A stretch of 64,000 nt of DNA, from NCBI GenBank assembly GCA_026400645.1, contig JAPLOP010000023.1:1-64000 (forward strand), in the 5' to 3' direction. The translations under genes were made by a program, and so were the position numbers. This document shows, one piece after another, positions 47,418 through 56,910 of the stretch. The notes under the pieces are model-generated. The model worked only from the letters and a program-made list of their open reading frames with translations. It was not told the origin of the DNA and did no database searches. Numbering within the stretch: the first letter of the stretch is position 1; each line of letters opens with the position of its first letter. Source of the stretch: Alphaproteobacteria bacterium (lineage in GTDB: Bacteria; Pseudomonadota; Alphaproteobacteria; Paracaedibacterales; CAIULA01).

Positions 47418-47625
47418 ATAAAAACTTCCAAATTAAAATGGTTAATGTAAAAAGCATACCTGAAAAAAAACAAAACGTACACCAATTATGCCCTATCTGT
47501 CAGAGTCATGGGCTTGGATGGACTGGGCGGTAAACTTGGAAATTTCTTGACTTTTATCCAAAAAAATGTTAGGCACAGGTGTTCATCCATAATTCATAAG
47601 AATAAAGTAAAGGCTTCGTAATATT

Positions 47626-48546
47626 TTGACTAAAATTGTATCCACTTCTCATATCCCTGTTTTATTAAAAGAAATGCTTTCGGCGCTTCAGCCGACTGTG
47701 GGGGAAACCTATGTGGATGCAACATTTGGGGGTGGCAGTTACACCCGCGCCATTTTGGACGCTGCTGATTGCAAAGTCGTTGCCGTCGATCGGGACCCAG
47801 CAGCCGCACAGCGCGCGAATCAGTTTCGCGATCAGTACGGTGACCGATTTGACTTTGTTTCGGGTTGCTTTGGGGATTTGGATCAAATTCTGCCAGTCCA
47901 AAAATATAATGGCTTTGTCTTTGATTTTGGGGTGTCATCTTTTCAGCTTGATGATCCAGACCGGGGATTTTCTTTCCGTTTTTCCGGCCCCCTTGATATG
48001 CGCATGTCCGACACTGGCATAACCGCCGCTGATGTTGTCAATACGTTCACTCAGGAAGACATAGCTGCCATTCTTTGGACGTATGGCGAGGAACAAAAAT
48101 CCCGTCGTATTGCAGCTGCCATTGTGGAGAAAAGACAAGAAAAACTATTTGAGACTACTTTGGAATTGGCCGAACTGGTCAGACGCATCGTTAGACGCAA
48201 AGATGGCTTAGATCCTGCCACGTTAACCTTTCAGGGCTTGCGAATCTTTGTAAATAATGAGTTAATGGAGATAGATAAGGCCCTAAAAAAAACCCCATCC
48301 CTGCTAGCTGTCGGAGGAAAAATCGTGACGGTCGCTTTTCATGCCTTAGAAGACCGATTGGTAAAAAATTGGATACGGTCCGGTTGCGTCCTGACTGTAG
48401 AACAAGCATCCTTTGAATTAAAGCCACTGATCACCAAGGTCGTTCGCCCATCGGATGCCGAAATGACGATCAATCCACGCAGCCGATCGGCAAAATTGCG
48501 TGTTGCACACCTTGTACCCACACGATTTGGTGGTGGCATAAAATGA
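47626..48546 (+). CDS. rsmH: 16S rRNA (cytosine(1402)-N(4))-methyltransferase
   Basis: The 306-residue enzyme (RsmH, formerly MraW) methylates C1402 of 16S rRNA. It has SHIPVLLKEMLSALQP, the SAM-binding YVDATFGGGSYTRAIL and VVAVDRDPAA, DFGVSSFQLDDPDRGFSFRF, GPLDMRMSD, LTFQGLRIFVNNELMEID and the C-terminal RSRSAKLRVAH. The start is TTG. It begins a division-and-wall cluster and overlaps ftsL by 4 bases. The mraZ gene that usually precedes it is missing: 47418-47625 has no open frame of that type. Confidence 0.96.
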   Translation: MTKIVSTSHIPVLLKEMLSALQPTVGETYVDATFGGGSYTRAILDAADCKVVAVDRDPAAAQRANQFRDQYGDRFDFVSGCFGDLDQILPVQKYNGFVFDFGVSSFQLDDPDRGFSFRFSGPLDMRMSDTGITAADVVNTFTQEDIAAILWTYGEEQKSRRIAAAIVEKRQEKLFETTLELAELVRRIVRRKDGLDPATLTFQGLRIFVNNELMEIDKALKKTPSLLAVGGKIVTVAFHALEDRLVKNWIRSGCVLTVEQASFELKPLITKVVRPSDAEMTINPRSRSAKLRVAHLVPTRFGGGIK

Positions 48547-48908
48547 TTCGGAGTTCGACGATTTTTGTTACAGGGTTATGTTTGTTTATTGCGCTTATTT
48601 TATTTCGCGTTAAGTACGAGGTTATGGCCCTGGAACTGCAGCATCGTCAAATCAATCGAACGATCCAGGAAACAAAAGAAACGCTCCACATTTTAAAGGC
48701 CGAATGGGCCCTGTTAAACGAACCGGCACGCTTGCAACGATTAGCTGTAAAGTATTTACCAGGGATGAAGCCCCTGAAAAGTGCGCAGTTGATTTCGTTC
48801 GACGACTTATTGGGGGGCGAGGCTGGATATGACAAAGCTGCACTGGAAGACCTTATCGCAGAGGCCACGATTAACAATGATGCGCAAGCAAAACATGATA
48901 AAGATTAG
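48543..48908 (+). CDS. ftsL: Cell division protein FtsL
   Basis: The 121-residue protein has one membrane segment (STIFVTGLCLFIALILFRVK) and a periplasmic coiled coil (LELQHRQINRTIQETKETLH, ILKAEWALLNEPARLQRLAV). FtsL forms the FtsQLB complex that activates septal wall synthesis. Assignment rests on topology and its place between rsmH and ftsI; sequence conservation in this family is low, but the LNEPARLQ motif is typical. ATGA overlap with rsmH. Confidence 0.85.
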   Translation: MIRSSTIFVTGLCLFIALILFRVKYEVMALELQHRQINRTIQETKETLHILKAEWALLNEPARLQRLAVKYLPGMKPLKSAQLISFDDLLGGEAGYDKAALEDLIAEATINNDAQAKHDKD

Positions 48909-48917
48909 GCGTTTTCA

Positions 48918-50678
48918 ATGAAATATCTTATCAAACGTCCGTTTGTTCGACTGTCGAAACATCTTAACCTGTGGCATGAGGCATTGCACCATCGGGGTCT
49001 GCTTGATATGGCGCGCCAGCGGATGCTTGTTGCCAGTGGCTTGATGTCGTTGGCCTTTTTATTAATATGCGTTCGGCTTGTCGATGTGATGGTTTTTCGC
49101 GATAAAAAGACCTTTGATGAGGCGCCAATCACGCATGAAAATACGTTGCCCCGCGCTGACATTGTTGATCGAAATGGTGAAATTCTGGCAACACATTTGG
49201 TGACGGCATCGCTGTATGCGAATCCAAAGGTTATCATTAATGCCAAAGAAGCCGCCCAAAAACTGGCCAAGGTTCTGCCCAATGTGACGGTCGAAACGTT
49301 GTTTCAACGGCTGACATCAAACAAGGGGTTCGTGTGGCTTTCCCGTCATGTTCCCCCAAAGCTCCAGGACCAAATCAACCATCTGGGCATCCCGGGTGTT
49401 TATTTACAAAAAGATCATAAGCGTGTTTATCCCTATGGGGCGTTGGCGTCCCATGTTTTGGGAATGTGCGGGGTGGACAGCAATGGTCTTTCTGGCACAG
49501 AAAAATTCTTTGATGTTAAGCTCCGCAAAAACAAAGAACCGCTCAAAATATCCCTGGATATTCGTGTTCAGCATATTGTTCACGATGAACTGACCAATGC
49601 GATGGCCGAATTCAATGCTATCGGTGGACATGCCATGGTTATGGATGCCAAAACGGGGGAAATGTTGGCGATGGTGTCATTGCCCGGCATTGATCCGAAC
49701 ATGCCCAATCAAGATACGGCGAATAATAAAGCGGCATCAAAAGATACATACAATCGAAATACCCTTGGTGTATACGAACCGGGCTCCACCTTTAAAATCC
49801 TGAATATTGCGATCGCGTTAGAGGCCGGAAGCGCCACAACCAACAGTCGGTATGATGCCCGTCATGCGGTTCAAATTGGTCGTTTTAAGGTCAATGATTT
49901 CAAGGGGAAAGGCCGTGAATTGTCCCTAACAGAAGCATTTGTGTATTCATCCAATATCGCGGCCATTAAAATTGCCCAGGAATTTGGAACAAAAACCCAA
50001 AAATCCTATATGAAAAAGTTTGGTATTCTAACCCCCACAACCATAGAGGTTCCAGAGATCGGTCAGCCCCTGATTCCGGCAAACTGGACCGATGTCACCG
50101 CAATGACAGTATCTTATGGGTATGGCGTGTCTGTGACCCCGCTTCAGCTTTTGTCCACGGTTAATAATATTGTGGGAAATGGAATTCCGTGTCAGCCAAC
50201 CTTTGTGTATAAAAATGCATCAGATCGCCAGGCAGTGATTGCGGCCAACCAACAAAAAGAACGAATCGTGTCAGAAAAAACATCGAAAACCATCCGCAAT
50301 TTGATGCGACTTGTCGTTGGCGAAGGAACAGCCAAAAAAGCAGACATCGAAGGGTATTCCGTTTTTGGCAAAACAGGAACCGCCTATCAGGCCAAGGGGA
50401 AAAGCTACAAAGATAAATCTCGCTGGACCACGTTTATTGGCGGATTCCCATTGGATGAACCCCAGTATGTTCTTTTGATCACGCTTGATGATCCAAAACC
50501 CACCAAAACAACACATGGTTACGCAACGGCCGGGTGGAATGCGGCACCAACTGCCGGTAAAATTATTGCCAGAATGGGCCCCATCTTGGGGGTTCAACCT
50601 GATTACGAGGAGGTCATAAATCCTCTGGCATCCAACATGGCACAATGGGTTAACACAAGTCATAAATTGACAAACTAG
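48918..50678 (+). CDS. ftsI: Septal peptidoglycan transpeptidase FtsI (PBP3)
   Basis: The 586-residue penicillin-binding protein has one membrane anchor (MLVASGLMSLAFLLICVRLV). The pedestal domain includes PRADIVDRNGEILATHL. Transpeptidase motifs: Ser290-x2-Lys293 in GSTFK, Ser344-Ser-Asn in YSSNIAAIK, and Lys485-Thr-Gly in FGKTGTAY. It cross-links septal peptidoglycan in the divisome. It follows ftsL by 9 bases. The next gene is not murE but an inserted nuclease-type gene. Confidence 0.96.
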   Translation: MKYLIKRPFVRLSKHLNLWHEALHHRGLLDMARQRMLVASGLMSLAFLLICVRLVDVMVFRDKKTFDEAPITHENTLPRADIVDRNGEILATHLVTASLYANPKVIINAKEAAQKLAKVLPNVTVETLFQRLTSNKGFVWLSRHVPPKLQDQINHLGIPGVYLQKDHKRVYPYGALASHVLGMCGVDSNGLSGTEKFFDVKLRKNKEPLKISLDIRVQHIVHDELTNAMAEFNAIGGHAMVMDAKTGEMLAMVSLPGIDPNMPNQDTANNKAASKDTYNRNTLGVYEPGSTFKILNIAIALEAGSATTNSRYDARHAVQIGRFKVNDFKGKGRELSLTEAFVYSSNIAAIKIAQEFGTKTQKSYMKKFGILTPTTIEVPEIGQPLIPANWTDVTAMTVSYGYGVSVTPLQLLSTVNNIVGNGIPCQPTFVYKNASDRQAVIAANQQKERIVSEKTSKTIRNLMRLVVGEGTAKKADIEGYSVFGKTGTAYQAKGKSYKDKSRWTTFIGGFPLDEPQYVLLITLDDPKPTKTTHGYATAGWNAAPTAGKIIARMGPILGVQPDYEEVINPLASNMAQWVNTSHKLTN

Positions 50679-50687
50679 GGAGGCATT

Positions 50688-51629
50688 ATGTTCGCAAGAT
50701 ACCTAAACCCCAAAAACGATATTGCTTTTAAGCGCATCTTTGGCACAGAAAAGAACAAGGATATCTTGATCGCCTTTCTGAATGACATGATTGATTTCAG
50801 GGGTGGCGGACCTGTGACCAATGTCACTTTCCTAAAAACGATCCAGGAACCAGAGATCGCCATCCAAAAAACAAGCATTGTTGATATTCTGTGCGAGGAT
50901 CCACAAGGCAACAAATGGATCGTTGAAATGCAGGTAGCCTGGGACGAGAGCTTTAAAAAGCGCGCCCAATATTATGCAGCAAAGGCATACATCGCCCAAA
51001 TGGCAATCAAAGCTGAATATCACAATCTAAAAGAGGTGATTTTTTTGGCCATCACCGATTTTATTATGTTTCCCCACAAGAAGGCATATAAGTCTGACCA
51101 TGTTATTTTGGACCGCAATAGTCACGAACATGATCTGAGGGATTTTTCTTTTACGTTTCTAGAATTGCCAAAGCTAAAAAATAAAACCTTTGATGAATCA
51201 ATGACAATGATCGAAAAATGGGCCTATTTCTTTAACAATGCAGACACAGCACCAAAGAATGAGACAGCCAAGATTATTGCCGATTATGCAATCTTGCAGC
51301 GCGCATATCATGAATTGAACAGCTTTGACTGGAGCGAGGATGAATTGCAGGCCTATGAACGGGCTGAAAAAATAGAAGCCGACTATTGGAACATTATGAA
51401 TCAAAGATTCAGACAGGGCATGGCAAAGGGAATAGAGGAAGGTATTGAGAAGGGTATTGAGAAGGGTCGAGAGGAAGGTCGAGAGGAAGGTCGAGAGGAA
51501 GGCGAAAAGCGCGCTCAACAAGCCATGGCCCAAAAGATGTTCGATTCTGGCCTAGAGAAAACTGTCATCTCGCAAATAACGGGATTGTCAGCAGATCGAC
51601 TTAACAGGATTCTTGATGGAAACACATAA
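50688..51629 (+). CDS. Rpn-family PD-(D/E)XK nuclease / putative transposase
   Basis: The 313-residue protein has the N-terminal family motif ARYLNPKNDIAFKRIFGTEK, then the nuclease core VDILCEDPQGNKWIVEMQV (Asp and Glu-x-Gln of the PD-(D/E)XK fold) and AQYYAAKAYIAQM. The C-terminal part has a tandem stretch (about 245-275) of GIEKG and GREEG units from 12-base DNA repeats, then KMFDSGLEKTVISQITGLS. Rpn proteins promote RecA-independent recombination, and many copies are mobile. GGGAGG gives strong translation. It sits between ftsI and murE and overlaps murE by 14 bases. Confidence 0.9.
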   Translation: MFARYLNPKNDIAFKRIFGTEKNKDILIAFLNDMIDFRGGGPVTNVTFLKTIQEPEIAIQKTSIVDILCEDPQGNKWIVEMQVAWDESFKKRAQYYAAKAYIAQMAIKAEYHNLKEVIFLAITDFIMFPHKKAYKSDHVILDRNSHEHDLRDFSFTFLELPKLKNKTFDESMTMIEKWAYFFNNADTAPKNETAKIIADYAILQRAYHELNSFDWSEDELQAYERAEKIEADYWNIMNQRFRQGMAKGIEEGIEKGIEKGREEGREEGREEGEKRAQQAMAQKMFDSGLEKTVISQITGLSADRLNRILDGNT

Positions 51630-53022
51630 ACAAACCATCACGTGTGATTCCCGTCTTGTGTCGCCGTCCGATTTGTTTGTGGTGATTCCATGTGCGCGGA
51701 ACCTTTCTAATGCACAGGATGCAATCAAGGCAGGGGCAACCACAATCGTGGCGGTGCCTTCCCTGTGCGATTCTTTGGCCGCATCAAATCCCACAATCCG
51801 ATTCATCAAAACAGATAATCCACGTTTAGCTTTATCACTGTTGGCTGGTGCTTTTTATAAAAAGCAACCCCGCATCCTTGTTGCTGTAACGGGGACGAAT
51901 GGAAAAAGTTCCGTTGTGAACATGCTTCGTCAGTTTTGGGAGGGGGCTGGATTCAGTGCGGCAAGCCTTGGGACCTTGGGTCTTGCGTCAAAAAATTTGG
52001 ATATATCGTTGCCATCCCTGACAACACTAGACCCGCTTACTCTACATAAAACCCTGGCCGAATTATATACTAGGGATATTCAGCATCTGGCGCTGGAGGC
52101 ATCAAGCCACGGCCTGGATCAATACCGCCTGCATGGTGTTACGCTGTCGGCCGCTGCCTTTACGAACCTAAGTCACGATCATCTGGATTATCATGGGACG
52201 TTGGATGCGTATTTCGCCGCAAAAGCCAAGCTGTTTACCGAGATTCTGCCCGATGGAAGCCCCGTTGTTTTGAACCAAGATTCCCCATTTTATGAAAAGC
52301 TATCGACACTTTGTTTGGGGAGGAACCACAGGGTTATTTCGTATAGCTTGACCAGATCTGCGTTTTTACAGGCGACAAACATTGCAACCACCGAACACTC
52401 CATTTCATTTGATTTGTCGATCGATGGAATATTTTATCCGACACAAGCCATTCCCCTGGTTGGTCTTTTTCAATTGGAAAATGTTTTGTGTGCGATGGGG
52501 TTGGCCATTGCAACGGGGCTGCCAGTTTCCGCAATCCTTAAAACCCTGTCGACCCTTTTAACTGTCCCCGGGCGTTTAGAATATGTGGGCAGCAAAAATA
52601 ACGCCCCCGTTTATGTGGATTATGCCCACACGCCCGATGCCCTGGAAAATGTCCTGAAAAGCCTACGCCGTCATACCCTTGGTAAATTATGGGTAGTCTT
52701 TGGCTGCGGGGGCAATCGGGATGCATCCAAACGCCCCAAAATGGGTGCCATTGCCGCCGCCCTTGCTGATATGGTTATTGTCACAAATGATAATCCACGA
52801 CATGAAAATGCTGACGACATTCGGGATCAGATCCTGAAATCTTGTCCCCTGGCAAAAAATATTGAAAACAGAAGCGATGCGATACACTATGCGATTACAA
52901 ATCTTGCGATAGGCGATGTATTGTTAATTGCCGGCAAGGGACACGAGCAGGGGCAAATTATTGGCGATATAATTCACCCCTTTGATGATCGGGTAGAGGC
53001 GCTGAAATATTTGTGTGCATAA
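51616..53022 (+). CDS. murE: UDP-MurNAc-tripeptide ligase (meso-DAP adding)
   Basis: The 468-residue cytoplasmic ligase adds meso-diaminopimelate to UDP-MurNAc-Ala-Glu. Motifs: TCDSRLVSPSDLFVVIPC (N-domain), the P-loop VTGTNGKSSVVNML, LEASSHGLDQYRLHGV, FTNLSHDHLDYHGTLDAYF, YAHTPDALENVL, FGCGGNRDASKRPKM, and DNPRHENADDI, where DNPR marks the meso-DAP-specific type. The protein begins only 8 residues before CDSR; most MurE have some 15-25 more there. The ATG 51616 (AGGATT upstream) is inside the end of the Rpn-type gene. Usual followers murF and mraY are absent. Confidence 0.95.
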   Translation: METHKQTITCDSRLVSPSDLFVVIPCARNLSNAQDAIKAGATTIVAVPSLCDSLAASNPTIRFIKTDNPRLALSLLAGAFYKKQPRILVAVTGTNGKSSVVNMLRQFWEGAGFSAASLGTLGLASKNLDISLPSLTTLDPLTLHKTLAELYTRDIQHLALEASSHGLDQYRLHGVTLSAAAFTNLSHDHLDYHGTLDAYFAAKAKLFTEILPDGSPVVLNQDSPFYEKLSTLCLGRNHRVISYSLTRSAFLQATNIATTEHSISFDLSIDGIFYPTQAIPLVGLFQLENVLCAMGLAIATGLPVSAILKTLSTLLTVPGRLEYVGSKNNAPVYVDYAHTPDALENVLKSLRRHTLGKLWVVFGCGGNRDASKRPKMGAIAAALADMVIVTNDNPRHENADDIRDQILKSCPLAKNIENRSDAIHYAITNLAIGDVLLIAGKGHEQGQIIGDIIHPFDDRVEALKYLCA

Positions 53023-53069
53023 TCGAATTATAACACTTCGGCATCAGATCAATAGACTCCATTACATTT

Positions 53070-53160
53070 TCTGGATGGTCCCATCGGACTTCGTCCTCCT
53101 CGCCATGACAACAGTGGCGTTCATGGCGAGCGAGTGAAACGAGCGTGGCCATCCAGGAAA
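53070..53160. repeat. Palindromic repeat family A, long hairpin
   Basis: TTCTGGATGGTCCCATCGGA ... GTGGCCATCCAGGAAA is an inverted repeat with a short loop region (CAACAGTGGCG). It fills the space between the convergent ends of murE and the DUF5765 gene and may act as a bidirectional terminator-like hairpin. Confidence 0.65.
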
Positions 53161-53178
53161 CTATTTTGTCACAATGTT

Positions 53179-53916
53179 TTATGCCTGCTTTGGATAGAAT
53201 GGCCACTTTTTGACATGTAGGATTCTGCGAAGTGGTGTTTCCACAAGAATGAGTAGAAAACCAATGGATAACAAACACCAAACGGCAGGCTGTTCATTCT
53301 TGTTGTTTGTCAACAAATGCGCAAGGGTCGGCCCAGCAATCAGATGATACAATGTCATGCGCCATGATCCATAAATAACAGGCAAGAAAAAAGCAACAAG
53401 CATATATGGATAGCCATGATGAAGGATATGTTTAAGAATAGGAATATCGAGCACCTGATTCCAGATACCATTAACCGGAACATCCCACGCAATGTGCCAA
53501 TTTCCATGAAAGGAACATAAACTTTTTCCACATAAAACCCTTGATGGGGCGCACGTCCCGGCCCAATCGAATGGATAGACCTGCAGAATCATAATGATGG
53601 CTGCTGCAAAACAAAGGCAAAAGACAGGTCCTTGGATTTTCTTTCGAACCGCATCCGGAACGAAATACATTGAAATACTATTAATAAAGAATGGCTGAAA
53701 GGCGATATGTAAATACCCCAAAAGCGTGGCGATTTGATTCGATGGCAACGAACATTGATCGATGACTGAATATGTATACGCCTGCAGCGCCTCCATCAAT
53801 GAAAAATATCCCAAACAAACCCATATCGCGGCTGGTTCTTTTTTGTACGCCGCATAGGCACACGAGCTAAGCCCTATGGTTGCTAATACTGTTGATGCTT
53901 CTCCGCTCCAGCACAT
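53179..53916 (-). CDS. DUF5765-family membrane protein
   Basis: The 245-residue protein has about seven membrane segments. Start ATG 53916 has AAAGGAAA upstream and opens with MCWSGEASTVLATIG, the characteristic start of this family. Also typical: GYFSLMEALQAYTYSVIDQC, NQIATLLGYLHIAFQPFFIN, and CGKSLCSFHGNWHIAWDVP. Function is not known. The conserved Cys and His residues might bind a metal or cofactor (inference). The gene is transcribed toward murE, after rodA, with 91 bases between. Confidence 0.8.
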   Translation of the reverse strand: MCWSGEASTVLATIGLSSCAYAAYKKEPAAIWVCLGYFSLMEALQAYTYSVIDQCSLPSNQIATLLGYLHIAFQPFFINSISMYFVPDAVRKKIQGPVFCLCFAAAIIMILQVYPFDWAGTCAPSRVLCGKSLCSFHGNWHIAWDVPVNGIWNQVLDIPILKHILHHGYPYMLVAFFLPVIYGSWRMTLYHLIAGPTLAHLLTNNKNEQPAVWCLLSIGFLLILVETPLRRILHVKKWPFYPKQA

Positions 53917-54007
53917 AATATGTTTCCTTTGTTTAAATAAACTTTGTCCTAGGTTCATTGTAAACGTCGAAAGATTAAAAACCAGTTAACACAGCAGCAA
54001 AAAAAGC

Positions 54008-55102
54008 CTAGCCCCCAACACGAATGTCATTGTGCAATTTCACCGAAAAAATAAGGCCCTGGCTGAACAACAGCGTGATCATGGCTGTCCCGCCATAAGA
54101 AATCAGCGGAAGGGGGATCCCAACAACAGGCAACAACCCCATAACCATGGCTGTGTTGATAAAAACATACAGAAAAAACGTCGTCGCAAGGCCGATAGCA
54201 ATCAACTTTCCAAACTGTGTTCGGGAAGCCTGGGCAACATTGAAATTATAAACAATCAACGTCGCATAAAGGCACAGCAAGACAATGGCCCCGATCATGC
54301 CGAATTCCTCGCAAAACATGGTGAATATAAAATCGGTTTGCTTTTCGGGCAGGAAATTCAAATGGCTTTGGGTGCCGCATAAAAACCCCTTGCCCCATAA
54401 TCCACCCGATCCCAGGGCGATTTTTGATTGAGTCAGATGATATCCCGTATTTGTTGGATCACTTGCCGGATCAAGGAAAATCAGAATTCTTTTTTGTTGA
54501 TACGTATGGAGAAATGGCCACAAGATTGGAACGGCCGCGATGCCACCAACACCAACGACAATAAATTTCCAGATTTTAACGCCCGCCACAAAAAACAGGG
54601 CCGCCCCGCTTAGCACCAACATAAAGGCTGTCCCCAAATCCGGCTGTCGTAAAACAAATAGGGTTGGCACAATAATTAGCGCTGCCGGCAATAATAGGGT
54701 TTGGACACGGGCAACATCCTGCAAGGTGCAATCATGAAAATAACGCGCCAACGCCAGGATCAAACAAACCCGCATTAATTCCGACGGCTGTAGATTAAAC
54801 ACATACAAATCAATCCAACGCTGCGCCCCCATGCCAACGAAACCCAAAACCTCCACCGCCACCAACAGAGCCAGCGCTATAAAATATAGTAAATAGGCAC
54901 TAGCATACCATCCGCGAATGTCCGTCACAGAAACAATGATCATAACGAAAAAACCAATACCAAAGCGCCCCAATTGCCGAATGCCCCAGGGGTGCATGCT
55001 GCCATCTGCCGCCGAATAGAGCATCAATATTCCAACGCCGACAATCGTGCTAATCAGCAGTAAAATCCAGGGGTTGAGGGCACAAAGGCGACGGAATTTC
55101 AT
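54008..55102 (-). CDS. rodA: Rod-shape glycosyltransferase RodA
   Basis: The 364-residue SEDS-family polymerase builds glycan strands from lipid II during elongation. It has about ten membrane segments. Family features: NPWILLLISTIVGVGILMLY, GAQRWIDLYVFNLQPSELMR, RQPDLGTAFMLV, GFLCGTQSHLNFLPEKQTDF, and the end GLLPVVGIPLPLISYGGTAM. The ATG overlaps the mrdA stop (TGATG), so it is coupled to its PBP2 partner. Confidence 0.95.
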   Translation of the reverse strand: MKFRRLCALNPWILLLISTIVGVGILMLYSAADGSMHPWGIRQLGRFGIGFFVMIIVSVTDIRGWYASAYLLYFIALALLVAVEVLGFVGMGAQRWIDLYVFNLQPSELMRVCLILALARYFHDCTLQDVARVQTLLLPAALIIVPTLFVLRQPDLGTAFMLVLSGAALFFVAGVKIWKFIVVGVGGIAAVPILWPFLHTYQQKRILIFLDPASDPTNTGYHLTQSKIALGSGGLWGKGFLCGTQSHLNFLPEKQTDFIFTMFCEEFGMIGAIVLLCLYATLIVYNFNVAQASRTQFGKLIAIGLATTFFLYVFINTAMVMGLLPVVGIPLPLISYGGTAMITLLFSQGLIFSVKLHNDIRVGG

Positions 55103-56910
55103 CACACACCCACAGGTACAAGGCGTTGGGCAGCAATCATAATTTCCTTGGCTAGTGGAGCCGCCACCTTTGCGCCGCCACCGCCGTGTTCGACCAGAAC
55201 CGATACAGCAAATCGGGGTAACTGAATGGGGGCATACCCAACAAACAAAGAATGCTCCTTTAGATGATAGGGGCGATCGTTCACAGTCCCCGCCTGGCGC
55301 TGCTGTTGGGATATGCGGCTGACCTGCGTACTGCCCGTTTTTCCGCCCATTTCCTGTCCGGGCGTCGCAATACGCGACGCATAGGCCGTTCCCCAGGGGC
55401 TGTTCACAGTTTGTTCCATGCCATCCAAAATGATTTTTATGTGTTCTGGATCATAGGGTAAACGGGGCAAGATCGGATTCTTGCGATCCTTTAGCAAATG
55501 CGGCGTGACCGGATGCAATCCATTGACAAGTTGCGCCATCATTTTAACAAGCTGCAGAGGGGTTGATAAAACATATCCCTGGCCAATCGATACATTGATC
55601 GTCTCACCCGGTGACCAGGCCTGTTGTTTAACGATTCGTTTCCAGTTTTTTGTGGGAACAAGCCCTTTTTTTTCGCCATTTAATTCTATGCCTGTGCAGT
55701 CACCAAATCCAAACGCCTGGGCCACGGCAGCAATTTTATCAACCCCTAAAAGACTGGCCAAGGAATAAAAATAAACATCACAAGATGCCGCCAATGCGTG
55801 CTGCAAATCCATCGTTCCATGCCCCCCTTGTTTCCAATTCCAGCAATGAAATCGATGGCCATGCGCATCATAATGCCCTGGGCAAAAAAATTGAGTATCC
55901 TCATCAATAACGCCAGCGGTCAATCCAGCCAGCGCCACCATCATTTTAAAGGTTGACCCGGGCGAATATTGACCCGAAATTATTTTATTATTAAGGGGCT
56001 TTCCCTGTTGTTGGACAATTTTTTGCCAATCACCCTTTGAAATTTGCGTTGTCATCAAATTACAATCAAACCCTGGATGGGACACGGCCGCCAAAACGGC
56101 CCCCGTATGGACATCAAGGACAATGCCGGTTCCGCTGATTTCGCGTTGCAAAATATCATGAACAGCTTGTTGCAGGGGAAAATCAATCGTCAGGGTGATG
56201 TCGTCCCCGCTAATACTGGGAATGGAACTGATGTCGCGAACCACCCGCCGGGTTGCGTTAACCTCCACCTGTTTCAGGCCATGCTTTCCCCGAAGGTGTG
56301 TGTCGTACGTTTTTTCCAACCCATTTTTCCCAATGCGATTCCCCGTAATGCCGATTGTTGGATCAGTGTCCACCTCGCGTTCCGATGCGGCCGCAACGTA
56401 TCCTATGACATGGCATGTTTCAAGGGGATAGGGATAAAAACGCGATTGATCCTTTTCAACTGTGACACCCAAAAGGTCTGGTGCGTGAAGTTCTAGTTGA
56501 GCCAGCTCATCCCACGACAAGTTATCCTTAAGGGAAATGGGCAAACGCCGTTTAGATTTTTTAATTTGTTCCCACAAGGCAGCAATCGTCGCATCGTCGT
56601 ACTGCAGAATTCCCCTGAGCTTTTCAAGAATTTCCCTGCTGTTTTCTTTTTCATCCGGATCCAAAACACTGCGATATGTAATGCGATTGTTGGCCAATAT
56701 AATACCAGAACGATCATAAATAAAACCACGACGGGGCGGTGTATAAATTGTCTGGATCCGATTTTTGTCGGACAATATTTTGAAATTTTTCCCCTGTGCA
56801 ATTTGCAAATAATACAAACGACCCACCAAACCCAAAGTCAGCACGCCCTGCATCGAAAGCAGCATCATTGCGCGTCGTGTAAACGATAAAGTTTGATCTT
56901 GCTTACTCAC
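55102..56910 (-). CDS. mrdA: Elongation transpeptidase PBP2
   Basis: The 602-residue class B penicillin-binding protein cross-links peptidoglycan with RodA. It has an N-terminal anchor (MMLLSMQGVLTLGLVGRLYY) and PPRRGFIYDRSGIILANN. Active Ser319-x2-Lys322 lies in SPGSTFK, the SxN-type motif is Ser376-Cys-Asp in AASCDVYFY, and Lys-Thr-Gly is in MGGKTGSTQVS. The GTG start at 56910 directly follows a type II repeat element, and its ribosome binding site (CAGGAAAA, complement of 56919-56926) lies inside the arm of that element. Confidence 0.95.
   Translation of the reverse strand: MSKQDQTLSFTRRAMMLLSMQGVLTLGLVGRLYYLQIAQGKNFKILSDKNRIQTIYTPPRRGFIYDRSGIILANNRITYRSVLDPDEKENSREILEKLRGILQYDDATIAALWEQIKKSKRRLPISLKDNLSWDELAQLELHAPDLLGVTVEKDQSRFYPYPLETCHVIGYVAAASEREVDTDPTIGITGNRIGKNGLEKTYDTHLRGKHGLKQVEVNATRRVVRDISSIPSISGDDITLTIDFPLQQAVHDILQREISGTGIVLDVHTGAVLAAVSHPGFDCNLMTTQISKGDWQKIVQQQGKPLNNKIISGQYSPGSTFKMMVALAGLTAGVIDEDTQFFCPGHYDAHGHRFHCWNWKQGGHGTMDLQHALAASCDVYFYSLASLLGVDKIAAVAQAFGFGDCTGIELNGEKKGLVPTKNWKRIVKQQAWSPGETINVSIGQGYVLSTPLQLVKMMAQLVNGLHPVTPHLLKDRKNPILPRLPYDPEHIKIILDGMEQTVNSPWGTAYASRIATPGQEMGGKTGSTQVSRISQQQRQAGTVNDRPYHLKEHSLFVGYAPIQLPRFAVSVLVEHGGGGAKVAAPLAKEIMIAAQRLVPVGV

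Noticed and set aside
51420-51515. Possible CRISPR-like tandem repeats
   Set aside because: Units are 12 bases, adjacent without spacers and in frame inside a coding gene.
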